From: an uncultured Clostridia bacterium
GTDB lineage: Bacteria; Bacillota; Clostridia; Christensenellales; Pumilibacteraceae
Length of the DNA: 49,314 nt
Direction: 5' to 3'
Assembly: GCA_934277845.1 (NCBI GenBank)
Contig: CAKQVV010000004.1
Coordinates: 1-49,314, forward strand
Below are positions 8,104 to 17,001 of the stretch, in pieces (within the stretch, counting starts at the first letter, position 1; every line of letters begins with the position of its first letter). A program made the position numbers and the translations under genes. The notes below the pieces were generated by a model. The model did not search any database. It worked only from the letters and a program-made list of their open reading frames with translations, and was not told the origin of the DNA.

Positions 8104-8970
8104 TCAATAAATTTTGTTGAAATCCGGCGTAAAATCGGCATTTTCGCAACCTTTTTCCTGAATAAACCCGTCAAGTCCCAGCCCGATTGCTTCCCGCACC
8201 ACGTCGTCGTACTCGAACGAAGTGACTTTGCGGTTGAGTTCCGGATAGTCCGAGCGATTGAACGACGGCGTGTACTGACGCATCACGCTGACTTTCGCGG
8301 CAGGGAACTTTTCGGCGATAATGCGCATGACCGCTTTGCTGTCGTCGCGATGTCCCGGCAGCACGAGGTGACGGATAATCACGCCGCTTTTAACCAGTCC
8401 GTTCTCCTCCCTGTATTCGCCTCTTTGCCGGCACATTTCGCCGATCGCAGCCTCTGCCGTTTCGGGATAGTCGGCAGCACCCGAAAACTTCGCCGCGAGT
8501 TCGCCCGACGCGTACTTGAAATCCGGCAGATAAACGTCGATCAGTCCGTCGAGCGCGCGGATCGCCGTCACGTTTTCATATCCGCCGCTGTTGTAAAGAA
8601 ACGGCACGCTCACGCGCTTTTTCAGTCGTTCGAGTACTGGCAAAAGTTGCGTCACGTAATGCCCGGCGGTGATAAAGTCGATATTGTCCGCGCCCGCGTC
8701 CGCAAGCCGAAGAACGGCGTCTTCGAGCGCGTCGGCGGTGAAGATTTCGCCCTTATTACCCACGCTTATATCGGCGTTCTGACAAAACACGCAACGCAGC
8801 GAACACCCTGCGAAAAATACCGCGCCGCTGCCGTTCTTGCCGCTGATAACCGGTTCTTCCGCGCGATGCATCATGATTTTTGAAATTTTCAGACCGTTGC
8901 CGCCGCCGCAGAACCCGACGGTTTTGTCGCGATCCGCGCCGCATTTTCTCGGACATGCGTAACACTTCAT
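8104..8970 (-). CDS. Radical SAM protein, PflX/pyruvate formate-lyase activase-like
   Basis: This 288-residue protein carries the radical SAM cluster motif CSLRCVFC (Cys56, Cys60, Cys63), which binds a 4Fe-4S cluster and cleaves S-adenosylmethionine. The N-terminus has four more Cys (3, 6, 10, 21) in CYACPRKCGADR...GFCG, characteristic of the COG1313/PflX group and possibly an extra metal site. The strand TAGHYVTQLLPVLERL and the late DVYLPDFKYASG segment also fit that group. The ATG follows AAGGA by 9 nt. It is transcribed alone from a consensus promoter. No glycyl radical enzyme lies nearby, so the target protein is unknown. Confidence 0.9.
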   Translation of the reverse strand: MKCYACPRKCGADRDKTVGFCGGGNGLKISKIMMHRAEEPVISGKNGSGAVFFAGCSLRCVFCQNADISVGNKGEIFTADALEDAVLRLADAGADNIDFITAGHYVTQLLPVLERLKKRVSVPFLYNSGGYENVTAIRALDGLIDVYLPDFKYASGELAAKFSGAADYPETAEAAIGEMCRQRGEYREENGLVKSGVIIRHLVLPGHRDDSKAVMRIIAEKFPAAKVSVMRQYTPSFNRSDYPELNRKVTSFEYDDVVREAIGLGLDGFIQEKGCENADFTPDFNKIY

Positions 8971-9016
8971 TGCGTTCGTTCCTTTTCCCGGGTTTCGTTT
9001 TACCCGCGCAGGCTAA

Positions 9017-9045
9017 ATTATACGCCCGTTGCCGCATTTTGTCAA
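9017..9045 (-). promoter_or_regulatory. Consensus promoter of the PflX-like gene
   Basis: On the minus strand TTGACA (9040-9045), a 17-nt spacer and TATAAT (9017-9022) give a perfect consensus. The leader would be about 40 nt. Upstream of it sits a 14-bp perfect palindrome, CAAAGTCGACTTTG (9071-9084). Confidence 0.75.
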
Positions 9046-9101
9046 TCGAGTGGCGGTAAATCAAATCCGTCAAAGTCGACTTTGCGTTATTCGACGCAAT
9101 G

Positions 9102-9137
9102 AAAAAGCCGCCGCGCAGGTCAGTGCGCAGCGGCTTT
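9102..9137 (-). terminator. Terminator after the multi-module lipoprotein gene
   Basis: A 14-bp GC-rich stem (9104-9117 with 9124-9137, one wobble) closes a 6-nt loop. On the minus strand it runs into TTTTTC. It lies about 40 nt after the stop codon at 9178. Confidence 0.85.
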
Positions 9138-9177
9138 GTTTCGATTGATTACGGGTTAACCCGCGTCCGTGATCCTA

Positions 9178-12100
9178 TCAGTTGATCGCGAACGAAGGCG
9201 TTTCCGTTTCGGTGCCGGTGATCGTCACGTTTGCGGTCGCGAGAGGCGCGCCGGAAGCGTTGAGGAACGAAACCGTCCAGGTGCCCTTCGGGGCATCGAT
9301 GGTAACGATTCTTCCGGTGTCGGCCTTGTCGAACGCGAGTTCGACGGTACGGCTGCCGTCGGTTGCGGTGACGCGGGCAATGTTTCTGAACGCGCCCGCC
9401 GCAAAGCCGGTGATATTCGCCTTATAGGTAATGTCGGCGAACTCGACTTCGACGCTGAGCAAGCCGCTTGCCGAAACGGTTGCGACCGCTTTGCCGTCAA
9501 CGACGGTGTAATCTACCGCCGTGCCGTTGACCTTGAAGGCGACTACCTTCATGTCGGCATCGGGAGCCGCGGTGATCGTGATATCTTTGCCGAAACTGTA
9601 TTTCTTGAATCCGTCGGCTTCGACATAACCGGGACCGGAATAGGTCACGGTTCCGCCCGCGCCGATGTTCTCTTCGATGTTCATCGAGAGTCCTGCGTCG
9701 ATCGAAGCCGAGTCGGTCTTGACTACCGCGTCGTAAATCATGGATTTATTGACGTTGGTACCGACCGCTGCGTTCATGTGGATCGAATAGCCCAAACCGT
9801 GCTTCTGTCCGGTCGCGAGGAGTTTTTTGAGAAGCGCGTTCATAGCGTTTACTCTGCCGAGCGAACCGTCGTGAATTCTGTGATTTGCGCCGTTGACGCT
9901 GACGGGCACCACACCGTCTTTTTCGTCGACGATAAGGTACAGTTTCATGTCGGAGTGAGCGGTACCCGTGGTTTGACTGCCGACAAACACATACAACGTG
10001 TTACCCTTTCTCACAAGCGTCATCACGATGTCGACGTAACCGTTCGCATTGTTCATTTCTTCCTCGAGGAACGCCCAGCCCGAACCCGTGGTTTCGACCA
10101 TGTCGCTCTGGTTCCATCCGCCGAACATTACGCGGAAGCCGGTGCCGAGGAACGCGATGTGAAGTTTTCTCGAACCGTCGACCACCGTGAAGCCCTGAAC
10201 GAAGTCGTTCGCGTAGTAAGCATTTCCGTTCTTCGTGCTGAGGCGCGTCTTGATCGTGGCGGCATACGTTTCGCCCGCGAAGTCGTTGTAGTACAGCGTG
10301 TACTGGTTGGCAAGTTTACCCACCGCGTGCCACTGCCCGTTCTCTTCGGCGAAGTAGCCGGTTTCCGAGCGATAAGTCACTCTGCCGACGGTGGTCGAGC
10401 CGCCGATGACGCCGAGATTAAGCACGATGTCGCCGAGGTTGACGTTGTCGCTTTCTACCGTGAACTCGCCGACCGAAGAATTGTATCCGGCGAGCGAAAT
10501 CTTGATCTTGTATTCGCCTGCGGGAAGTTCGGTCGAGATTGCGCCGTCGGTGCCGAGCGCGACTTGCAATGTTCCTTTGCCGCCGTCGAATTCGAGCATT
10601 GCGTTCGCTTTGTCTACGGGCTTGCCGTCCGCGGTCTTTACAGAGCCGCTTACGCGCTTGACAGTGGTCGATTTCTCGACGGTAATGTCGGTAACGCTCT
10701 CTTTCAGCGCGGTGAACTTGACGGACTTGTTGTACGAATTAAGGATATAACTCTTGACTACGCCGCTTGCGCCCGCCACATTGATTATATACGCTTCGCC
10801 TGCCGCGACGTTGGCGGTTGCGGTAAGGTCGGCGCCCTGAGCGGCATACCCGGTAGCGTCTATGCCGCCGATCGTCACGCCTGTGCCGGTCACGTTGATC
10901 TTGGAGTAAACGCTTGCGCGGATTTCGGCTTCTGCGTCGGCGCCGGTATCAAGGCGATAGTTCGTAAAGTCCATCGTCAGCGGATAACTGGTAGTAAACG
11001 TGAAACCTACCGCCGTAGCCGTCGCGCTGCCTCCGACCGAATTGAACACGTTGGTCGTATAGGTATAAACGTACTTGCCGTCGATATAGCAATAGAATTG
11101 ATTGTCTACTCTTATGACTTTCAGCGTAACGGACTTGTTAAGTTCGTTTACGGTCCTGTACGGCACAACGCCGTTGACGCCGATCGGCGACCATTCGTTG
11201 GTGTTGGGCAGGATGCGCAAGCCGGTCTGCCACAAACCGATGAATATGGAATTGATGCCGTCGGTGAATCTGAAGCCGGCTGCGGGATCTTTTTCATAGT
11301 CGCTGTAGATTTCGGAATTCGTAACGTTTCTGATCGTGGTTTCCGCGACAAAACGGGTATCCGCTTTGCCCGTGAAGTACACGGTATTGCCGTTAGGCGT
11401 GTTCGCATGGATGGTTGCGACTCCTTCCGCTTCGCGACTCAGATCCCACGCGTCGGGGTTGGACGCCACGGTAACTCCGTTCACGTTGTTGACGTGACCG
11501 CCGACAACGTTACATTCCGAAGTCAGGTTGAGACTGACGGTGTCCTCGGTGAGCACGTCGGTGGTGTACACGAGGTCGTGGTAACTGATACGAACGATCT
11601 TGATTCTGTACTTATAGCCCTTGGTGAGGATGAGGTAATAGTCCGCTCTCGAAGAAGAAGTCTCTTCCATGTAGTAGAACGGAACGGGGTTACCTGCCGC
11701 GTCGAGTGCCTGAATGTAGATCTGCGCGCTGTCGAGAAGCGTGTTGTCCTCGCCCAGTAACTTACCGGAAAGAACAGTTCTCTCTTCCTTGGAAATCTCG
11801 GTAAACTCGGCGGTGACGTTCACGTTCTTATCGATGCCGGACAGCGTCGCGACGTTGCCGTCGGCGGTAGCCGTAAGTTCGTCGAAGATGCTTACGCCGT
11901 TATCCTTGACGTCGGTAAGGCGATAGCCGGATCTTGCGGTGAACGTGAGTTTTACTTCCCTGTCGGTCAGATTCTTGTCGATTGCGATCTTGTCGGACGA
12001 AACGTAACCGCCTCTGTACGCGGAACTTACGGGAATATCGATCGTGTAAACGTACTTGGCGATTTCCGCGTCGAGCCCCGCCGCGTCGTTATCGTAGTTC

Positions 12101-13383
12101 GTGTACTTGTAGTCGGTGAATACGTGCGCGCCGTACAGCGAGTACAGTCCCGCGTTGACTTTGCCCGCCATATATTCCTGCGTTTCGGCATAGACGAACT
12201 TGTCGTTGACCACGTAGTAGAAGGTCGCGCCTTTCTTGATGAGTTTAAGGTCGGCGTGCTCCTGCCCTGCGGGATATTCGATCCTGCCGCCGGAAGTCAA
12301 CGGATTGAGATCGTAGGCGTTGTCGGGATAGTGCGTGACCGAGAACATTTTGGCGGTGGCGATCTTGGTTCCGTTTACGTTCTCGGTATCGGTATCGAGA
12401 AGTATCGCACGATAGTAAATATTGTTGGTGTAGGTGAACAATCCCGCTTTAGAACCGATGTTGGTCGTCAGTCTTCCCTCGGGCTTGATCTTCGTGGACA
12501 TGACGAAGTTTTCGGCAGCGGACTGCTTGAAGAAGATGCCCTGCCACTGGGTGTTGATCGATTTTACGGAGCCGTTCGCTTCGTTCGACACATCCCAGCC
12601 GGCGGACTTGGCATAACCTTCGGCAGCGTCGCCTACCACCGCGCCGTCGCGATCCTTGGCGATATAGCCGTTCGCGCCGTAACGCGCATAGTCGTACATG
12701 ATGCCGGGGTTATAACCGAACGTACCGTCGGAAAGTTTACCGCTGTTGTTGACGACGTAGACGTAACGGACATACATCTGAACATAATCGGGAAGTCCGT
12801 TGCTGACGTCGATGCCGAGCGATTCCCAGGTGATGAACATTTCGACGCTGAGTCCCTGCGTATTGCCGCTGTTGACCGCGCCGCCGAGTACTTTGCTCTT
12901 GGCGTTGAGACGGACGATGCCGGGATACACGTTGTTGCTGTCGATGAGTATCTCGCGCACATCGGACGTGGAGAAATTTTTGACGGACGGTGCCGCGATA
13001 TTGATTCTGAACTGCGTGTTGCGGTTGTTCCAGAAGTAGTTCTTCGCGCCCCACGCCACCCTGTTATCGGTGGACACCGCGCCGACATACAAGCCTTTTT
13101 CGGAGAAGTGCGTAGTTACCTTGTAACTGAGACCGGGGCGGTCGGTATCGTTTTGCTCATAATAATCGAGGTTCTTCCACAGATCCTCGGAAAGTTCGCC
13201 GTCGATGCGGACGTTCTCGTCGGGGAGTTCGCCGAACGCGGCTTTCTGGTTGTGATCGTAACCGGGCACGTCGACATCGATCGTTCCGGGCGCTTTGCCG
13301 TTGCCGCCGCAAGCGGCGAACACGAACGCGCAAAGCGCGAAAACGAGGGCTGCGAGTATGCCGAACCTGAATTTCTTTTTCAT
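9178..13383 (-). CDS. Very large multi-module surface lipoprotein with CBM9-like domain
   Basis: This 1401-residue lipoprotein has a lipobox ending FVFAAC (Cys25). Residues about 45-255 resemble a CBM9/DOMON-type sugar-binding sandwich (FGELPDENVRIDGELSEDLWKNLDYY, then GLYVGAVSTDNRVAWG). Three later lectin-like sandwich modules (about 265-430, 650-830 and 1000-1190) each start near a GxW/GYF motif and contain phrases such as FYYVVNDKFVYAET and FYCYIDGKYVYTY. Between them are carboxypeptidase-regulatory-like spacers (VSGSVKTADGKPVDKANAML). No catalytic residues were recognised. The ATG follows GGAGG by 7 nt and is 2 nt after the GH43-like stop, so the two are co-translated. It probably anchors polysaccharide at the cell surface for the partner enzyme. 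Module limits are approximate. Confidence 0.9.
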   Translation of the reverse strand: MKKKFRFGILAALVFALCAFVFAACGGNGKAPGTIDVDVPGYDHNQKAAFGELPDENVRIDGELSEDLWKNLDYYEQNDTDRPGLSYKVTTHFSEKGLYVGAVSTDNRVAWGAKNYFWNNRNTQFRINIAAPSVKNFSTSDVREILIDSNNVYPGIVRLNAKSKVLGGAVNSGNTQGLSVEMFITWESLGIDVSNGLPDYVQMYVRYVYVVNNSGKLSDGTFGYNPGIMYDYARYGANGYIAKDRDGAVVGDAAEGYAKSAGWDVSNEANGSVKSINTQWQGIFFKQSAAENFVMSTKIKPEGRLTTNIGSKAGLFTYTNNIYYRAILLDTDTENVNGTKIATAKMFSVTHYPDNAYDLNPLTSGGRIEYPAGQEHADLKLIKKGATFYYVVNDKFVYAETQEYMAGKVNAGLYSLYGAHVFTDYKYTNYDNDAAGLDAEIAKYVYTIDIPVSSAYRGGYVSSDKIAIDKNLTDREVKLTFTARSGYRLTDVKDNGVSIFDELTATADGNVATLSGIDKNVNVTAEFTEISKEERTVLSGKLLGEDNTLLDSAQIYIQALDAAGNPVPFYYMEETSSSRADYYLILTKGYKYRIKIVRISYHDLVYTTDVLTEDTVSLNLTSECNVVGGHVNNVNGVTVASNPDAWDLSREAEGVATIHANTPNGNTVYFTGKADTRFVAETTIRNVTNSEIYSDYEKDPAAGFRFTDGINSIFIGLWQTGLRILPNTNEWSPIGVNGVVPYRTVNELNKSVTLKVIRVDNQFYCYIDGKYVYTYTTNVFNSVGGSATATAVGFTFTTSYPLTMDFTNYRLDTGADAEAEIRASVYSKINVTGTGVTIGGIDATGYAAQGADLTATANVAAGEAYIINVAGASGVVKSYILNSYNKSVKFTALKESVTDITVEKSTTVKRVSGSVKTADGKPVDKANAMLEFDGGKGTLQVALGTDGAISTELPAGEYKIKISLAGYNSSVGEFTVESDNVNLGDIVLNLGVIGGSTTVGRVTYRSETGYFAEENGQWHAVGKLANQYTLYYNDFAGETYAATIKTRLSTKNGNAYYANDFVQGFTVVDGSRKLHIAFLGTGFRVMFGGWNQSDMVETTGSGWAFLEEEMNNANGYVDIVMTLVRKGNTLYVFVGSQTTGTAHSDMKLYLIVDEKDGVVPVSVNGANHRIHDGSLGRVNAMNALLKKLLATGQKHGLGYSIHMNAAVGTNVNKSMIYDAVVKTDSASIDAGLSMNIEENIGAGGTVTYSGPGYVEADGFKKYSFGKDITITAAPDADMKVVAFKVNGTAVDYTVVDGKAVATVSASGLLSVEVEFADITYKANITGFAAGAFRNIARVTATDGSRTVELAFDKADTGRIVTIDAPKGTWTVSFLNASGAPLATANVTITGTETETPSFAIN

Positions 13384-13385
13384 AC

Positions 13386-15644
13386 TTATGCCTCCTTACC
13401 CGTGACGTAAATCTCGGAAACGCGGATAGCGTAGTTATCCTCCGTGTCGAGATCTTCGGACATCGTGGCGTACTTGGACGAAATGGTGATCGTCATTTCG
13501 GTGACGGTGATTTCGTTGAATGACGCGAGCGCGCCGCCGCCCTGACGCATGAACCAGTTGTCGTTGTCGACATGGTCGGGGTTGCACTTGATGTTCTTCA
13601 TGTAGCAGTAGCCGTTGTACTCGTCGGCTGTGTACCAGCTCGGTTTCTCGGCGAGTTTGAACACGACGGAGTCTACTTTGTCGAACGCATAGAAGTAACT
13701 CTGAGAGTTGTAGATAATGAAGGACGAGATCCTGACGGGTTTATCCCATTTAAGCGTGATGGTGGTACCCTTCTGATCTTTGTTTTCCGCATGGTATTCC
13801 CATTCGGATGTGAAGTTCTGTACGGTGAACAAGCCGTCGTTGAGGTACTTCACGCTGTCGGCGTTGCCGTCGGTGACGATGGTCGCTTTCTTTGCGATGT
13901 CGGACTTTCCGCTGGCGACTTCGGGAAGCGGTTGGAGCGAATACGTCGGTCCGTTTCCGTAAAGAATGTCATAGCCGAGTTTTTCGTTGTACATGAACTG
14001 CGCTCTGTCCGCACCGACCGCACGGCCCAGGAACGAGCCGTTGGGCTGATTGTTGACGGGGTTGTAGAACGCGTGATAAAGAATGAACAGTTCGTCGCCC
14101 GCTTTGATGAAGCAGTGGTGACCGGTACCTGCCATATAGTCGTTGGTTTCGTTGATTCCCATGACCGGATTATAGTCTTTTCCGAGTTTCAGGAAAGGAC
14201 CGAGGGGGCTGTCGCCTACCGCCTGACGAACGGCGTAAGCGCGCGAGCCATAGCCGTGCGGAGAGAATGTGAGGTAGTACTTGTTGCCGTACTGAATAAC
14301 TTCCGTGCCCTCGTTGATCGAGCCTTCGGAAAGTTCGGTCTTGCCCTCTTTGAGATAGTGGTAACCGTTGAATTCGGTGATCGGCTTACCGTCGGCGCCG
14401 AGCATTTCGCTGCCGTCTCTGTTCACGCCGAAAGTAATGTAATTATTGCGGATTTCCTCGGCGGACATACTTGCGGACGGTCCTTCGGCGGTCTTCGTGA
14501 TCTTGGCGACGTTAGGCGTAGCGAGGAACGTAAGCGTGTCGTAGTCCGGGGTGATCATGTCTTTCATCTTGATGCCCCAGATATGGTTGCCTGCGCTGAG
14601 GTCGGTGATATGCTGCGAGAAATAAACGTACATATCGCCGTTGTCCATGATGACGGGGTTGAAGTCGATCGCCGCCCACATTGCCGTCGGGTGTCCGGTC
14701 GGGTTCGGGTAAAGATCCTTAAGCGCCTGAACGTGCTTGCCGAAAAGCATAGGAGGAGTATTTCTCGTGATCAGGTAACCGTTCTGATCGAGGAGATTGC
14801 CGGCTTCGTCCACTTTCGTGACGACGTTGCCGTTCTCGTCGAGCGCTTCGAGGTTGTCGTTGACGATCATTTCGCCTTTCTCGTCGTAAGCAACGAGGGT
14901 TGCGTAATAATCTTCGCTGGAAATGATTTCATAAGGTCCAAGCGGGTTATCCGCCATTGCGATCAGCCCGTGGAGCATATTGTAATACGTTCCCCAGTGC
15001 GGATAATAATCGGTGCCGTCGTTGCCGCTCTTCGCCTGTGTGCTGGCGAACAGGAAATATCTGCCCGATCTGGGATCGCGGATAAGTTCCGGTGCCCAGA
15101 ACGAATTGCCGCTGCACCATGCGTCGGAACGCACGTTGACGGCATAGCCGCCCACCCTGCCTTTGGTCGCCCAGTCGACGAGGTTTTCGGACTCGTAAAG
15201 CGTGTACGCGCCGTGAACGGTGTCGTACTTTGCCTTTACGTCGGACGGTATCGCGTTGGTACCGCCGGTAACCGCCATGTAGAACTTGTTGCCGTATTCG
15301 TCAACCCAGTCGTCCTCGGTACCGTTTTCTTCTTCAAACTGTTCCTCGGTGAGCGAAGGATTGCGATCGAGCGTGTTCTTTTTCACCTTTTGGTACGAGT
15401 CCTTGATGTTATCTACGGAAACGTACATTGCACCGGGATCCGCACCCGAGGTACGCAATTCGTTAAGGTAAAAGTTGCTTGCGTCGTAAAGACCGTCCTC
15501 GCTCATGCCGTCATAGTACGGAAGTTCGAAGCCGGCTTCGGTGATTTTCGTCGGTCCGTTATTTCCGCCGCACGCCGTGACGGGAAGAACGACTGCCGAC
15601 AAAAGCATCAACGCAAGAGCCATTGTCTTTGCAAATTTCTTCAT
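13386..15644 (-). CDS. GH43-like family glycosidase lipoprotein
   Basis: This surface enzyme of 752 residues has lipobox LPVTAC (Cys25). Five-bladed propeller signatures are visible: FWAPELIRDPRSGRYFLFAST, IDFNPVIMDNGDMYVYFSQH (conserved Asp), NEGTEVIQYGNKYYLTFSPHGYG (likely acid Glu) and TGHHCFIKAGDELFILYHAFYNP. These fit GH43 arabinofuranosidase/xylosidase enzymes. The last 150 residues resemble an F5/8-type (discoidin) carbohydrate-binding domain. The second ATG (15644) is used because AGGAG touches the first (15650). It starts its own transcription unit with the multi-module lipoprotein. Specificity for xylan or arabinan is likely for the family but cannot be read from the sequence. Confidence 0.88.
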   Translation of the reverse strand: MKKFAKTMALALMLLSAVVLPVTACGGNNGPTKITEAGFELPYYDGMSEDGLYDASNFYLNELRTSGADPGAMYVSVDNIKDSYQKVKKNTLDRNPSLTEEQFEEENGTEDDWVDEYGNKFYMAVTGGTNAIPSDVKAKYDTVHGAYTLYESENLVDWATKGRVGGYAVNVRSDAWCSGNSFWAPELIRDPRSGRYFLFASTQAKSGNDGTDYYPHWGTYYNMLHGLIAMADNPLGPYEIISSEDYYATLVAYDEKGEMIVNDNLEALDENGNVVTKVDEAGNLLDQNGYLITRNTPPMLFGKHVQALKDLYPNPTGHPTAMWAAIDFNPVIMDNGDMYVYFSQHITDLSAGNHIWGIKMKDMITPDYDTLTFLATPNVAKITKTAEGPSASMSAEEIRNNYITFGVNRDGSEMLGADGKPITEFNGYHYLKEGKTELSEGSINEGTEVIQYGNKYYLTFSPHGYGSRAYAVRQAVGDSPLGPFLKLGKDYNPVMGINETNDYMAGTGHHCFIKAGDELFILYHAFYNPVNNQPNGSFLGRAVGADRAQFMYNEKLGYDILYGNGPTYSLQPLPEVASGKSDIAKKATIVTDGNADSVKYLNDGLFTVQNFTSEWEYHAENKDQKGTTITLKWDKPVRISSFIIYNSQSYFYAFDKVDSVVFKLAEKPSWYTADEYNGYCYMKNIKCNPDHVDNDNWFMRQGGGALASFNEITVTEMTITISSKYATMSEDLDTEDNYAIRVSEIYVTGKEA

Positions 15645-15724
15645 AACCATTCTCCTTTGAGATTTATATACCGCTTTCCGACGGTTCTTCTTGCACCGGG
15701 GGAAAGAATGTATATCAAAAAATA

Positions 15725-15753
15725 ATTTTACCGAAACCCGCGATACAACGCAA
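15725..15753 (-). promoter_or_regulatory. Promoter of the GH43-like/multi-module lipoprotein unit
   Basis: On the minus strand TTGCGT (15748-15753), a 17-nt spacer and TAAAAT (15725-15730) lie about 75 nt before the start codon. Together with the terminator at 15837-15876 this separates the unit from the ABC operon. Confidence 0.6.
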
Positions 15754-15836
15754 AAGTTTCCGTGCGGATTATCCGTTGTCGTCGATAACCCTACGAGTTA
15801 TACCGGCGCACAGCCGATATAAACCCGCCTCTTTTC

Positions 15837-15876
15837 AAAAAACAAGCCGCTGCGGACGATAAAGACGCCGCTGCGG
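15837..15876 (-). terminator. Terminator between ABC operon and GH43-like unit
   Basis: Two near-palindromic copies of GCCGCTGCGG (15846-15855 and 15867-15876) pair as a 10-bp stem with one central mismatch. On the minus strand the stem is followed by TTGTTTTTT. The 456-nt gap 15645-16100 holds this terminator, the promoter at 15725-15753 and the hairpin at 16050-16089; I see no gene in it. Confidence 0.65.
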
Positions 15877-16049
15877 CAAGTTCTTCATCATATCCTTAAA
15901 TGCGAAAGGGGAATTTTTGCGGTAAACGCGCATACAAGCCTCGTTTCTCCGCCCGGCCGGCAACACTCCGCTCCGCCGTGAGTCCGATACTTTTTCCGAT
16001 CGGGTTTACCGGACTCCGTAAACGTAAATGCAATCGGAAAACCAAAGAT

Positions 16050-16089
16050 AACGTATTGCGCCGTCGCGGTAACGGCGACACAATACGTT
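16050..16089 (-). other. Long hairpin just after the second ABC permease operon
   Basis: AACGTATTG (16050-16058) pairs with CAATACGTT (16081-16089), and CGCCGT with ACGGCG inside, separated by a 3-nt bulge. It lies 11 nt beyond the stop codon of the MalG-type gene. The minus-strand tail TTATCTTT is a weak T-tract, so it may be a terminator or a 3'-end stabiliser. Confidence 0.6.
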
Positions 16090-16100
16090 TTCCTGGTTTA

Positions 16101-16988
16101 TTAACCTTTGAGACCGCTGGACATCGAGATGCCTTTCAGGATATAGTCCTGAAGCACAAGATAGATGACGAGCATCGGCAACATTCCGAGGAAGCATGCA
16201 GCCATCTGGCGCGGGAGATCGGTGCGGTAAAGCGAGCACATATTCTTGATTGCGATCTGCAGCGTATAGAGTTCCTCGTCGATGAGGTACAGCAACGCGC
16301 CGAGATAATCGTTGTAGTGCCCGATAAAGCCGAGCACGCCCTGAGTCAATAGTGCGGGTGCCGACAGCGGCAGAATGAGAGTCAGGAAGATCTTGATTTC
16401 GCTCATGCCGTCTATCTTCGCCGCGCCGATAAGGTCGTCCGGTATGCCTTTTATGTACTGTCGCAGGAAGAACACCGTGCCGATGCCGCCGAACATGCCG
16501 GGGATCATGACGGGAAGCGGAGTTCCGATCCAGTTGATGGTGTCGTACATAAGACGGGTTGCGGTCATGGTAACCGCGCCCGGGATCATCATCGTGAGAA
16601 GCAGGAACGAGAAAATCGTATTTCTGCCCGCCCACTCCATCTTTGCGAAACCGTATGACGCGAGTGCGGATACGAGCAGGCCGATTACGGTAGGAGGCGT
16701 GTAGAACAGCAACGTGTGCAGAAATCCCTTCTGAATGCCCTCGGTGCCGAAAACACGCTTGAATGCCGCCCACGTCCAGCCCTTTTTAGGCCACCACGTG
16801 AAGATAGGCTCGAACGCTTCTTGCGGAGTCTTGACCGCGCTGATGAAGATGATGTAGAACGGAATCAGGATATACAGGCTGTAAATGACCAGCATGATAT
16901 AGGTTCCGATCGGGGGACGCTGAACTCTTTTTTTGTTTTTTACGAAGTTCTGGGAGTTGTACGTCGTAGATTGAACTTGTTCTTTCAT
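16101..16988 (-). CDS. Carbohydrate ABC transporter permease, MalG type
   Basis: This 295-residue membrane protein has about six hydrophobic segments and the EAA-type loop GAAKIDGMSEIKIFLTLILP. The segment SFLLLTMMIPGAVTM and the C-terminal GISMSSGLKG are typical of MalG-like permeases. GGAGG lies 6 nt before the ATG, 13 nt after the MalF-type gene. It should pair with that protein in the membrane to import an oligosaccharide bound by the lipoprotein encoded upstream. No ATPase gene is present in this cluster either. Confidence 0.93.
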   Translation of the reverse strand: MKEQVQSTTYNSQNFVKNKKRVQRPPIGTYIMLVIYSLYILIPFYIIFISAVKTPQEAFEPIFTWWPKKGWTWAAFKRVFGTEGIQKGFLHTLLFYTPPTVIGLLVSALASYGFAKMEWAGRNTIFSFLLLTMMIPGAVTMTATRLMYDTINWIGTPLPVMIPGMFGGIGTVFFLRQYIKGIPDDLIGAAKIDGMSEIKIFLTLILPLSAPALLTQGVLGFIGHYNDYLGALLYLIDEELYTLQIAIKNMCSLYRTDLPRQMAACFLGMLPMLVIYLVLQDYILKGISMSSGLKG

Positions 16989-17001
16989 GATCCGCCTCCT
17001 C

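Noticed and set aside
16050..16089. Plus-strand terminator
   Set aside because: The TTTT follows the stem on the plus strand, but no plus-strand gene lies upstream, so it was called a hairpin at the end of the minus-strand operon.
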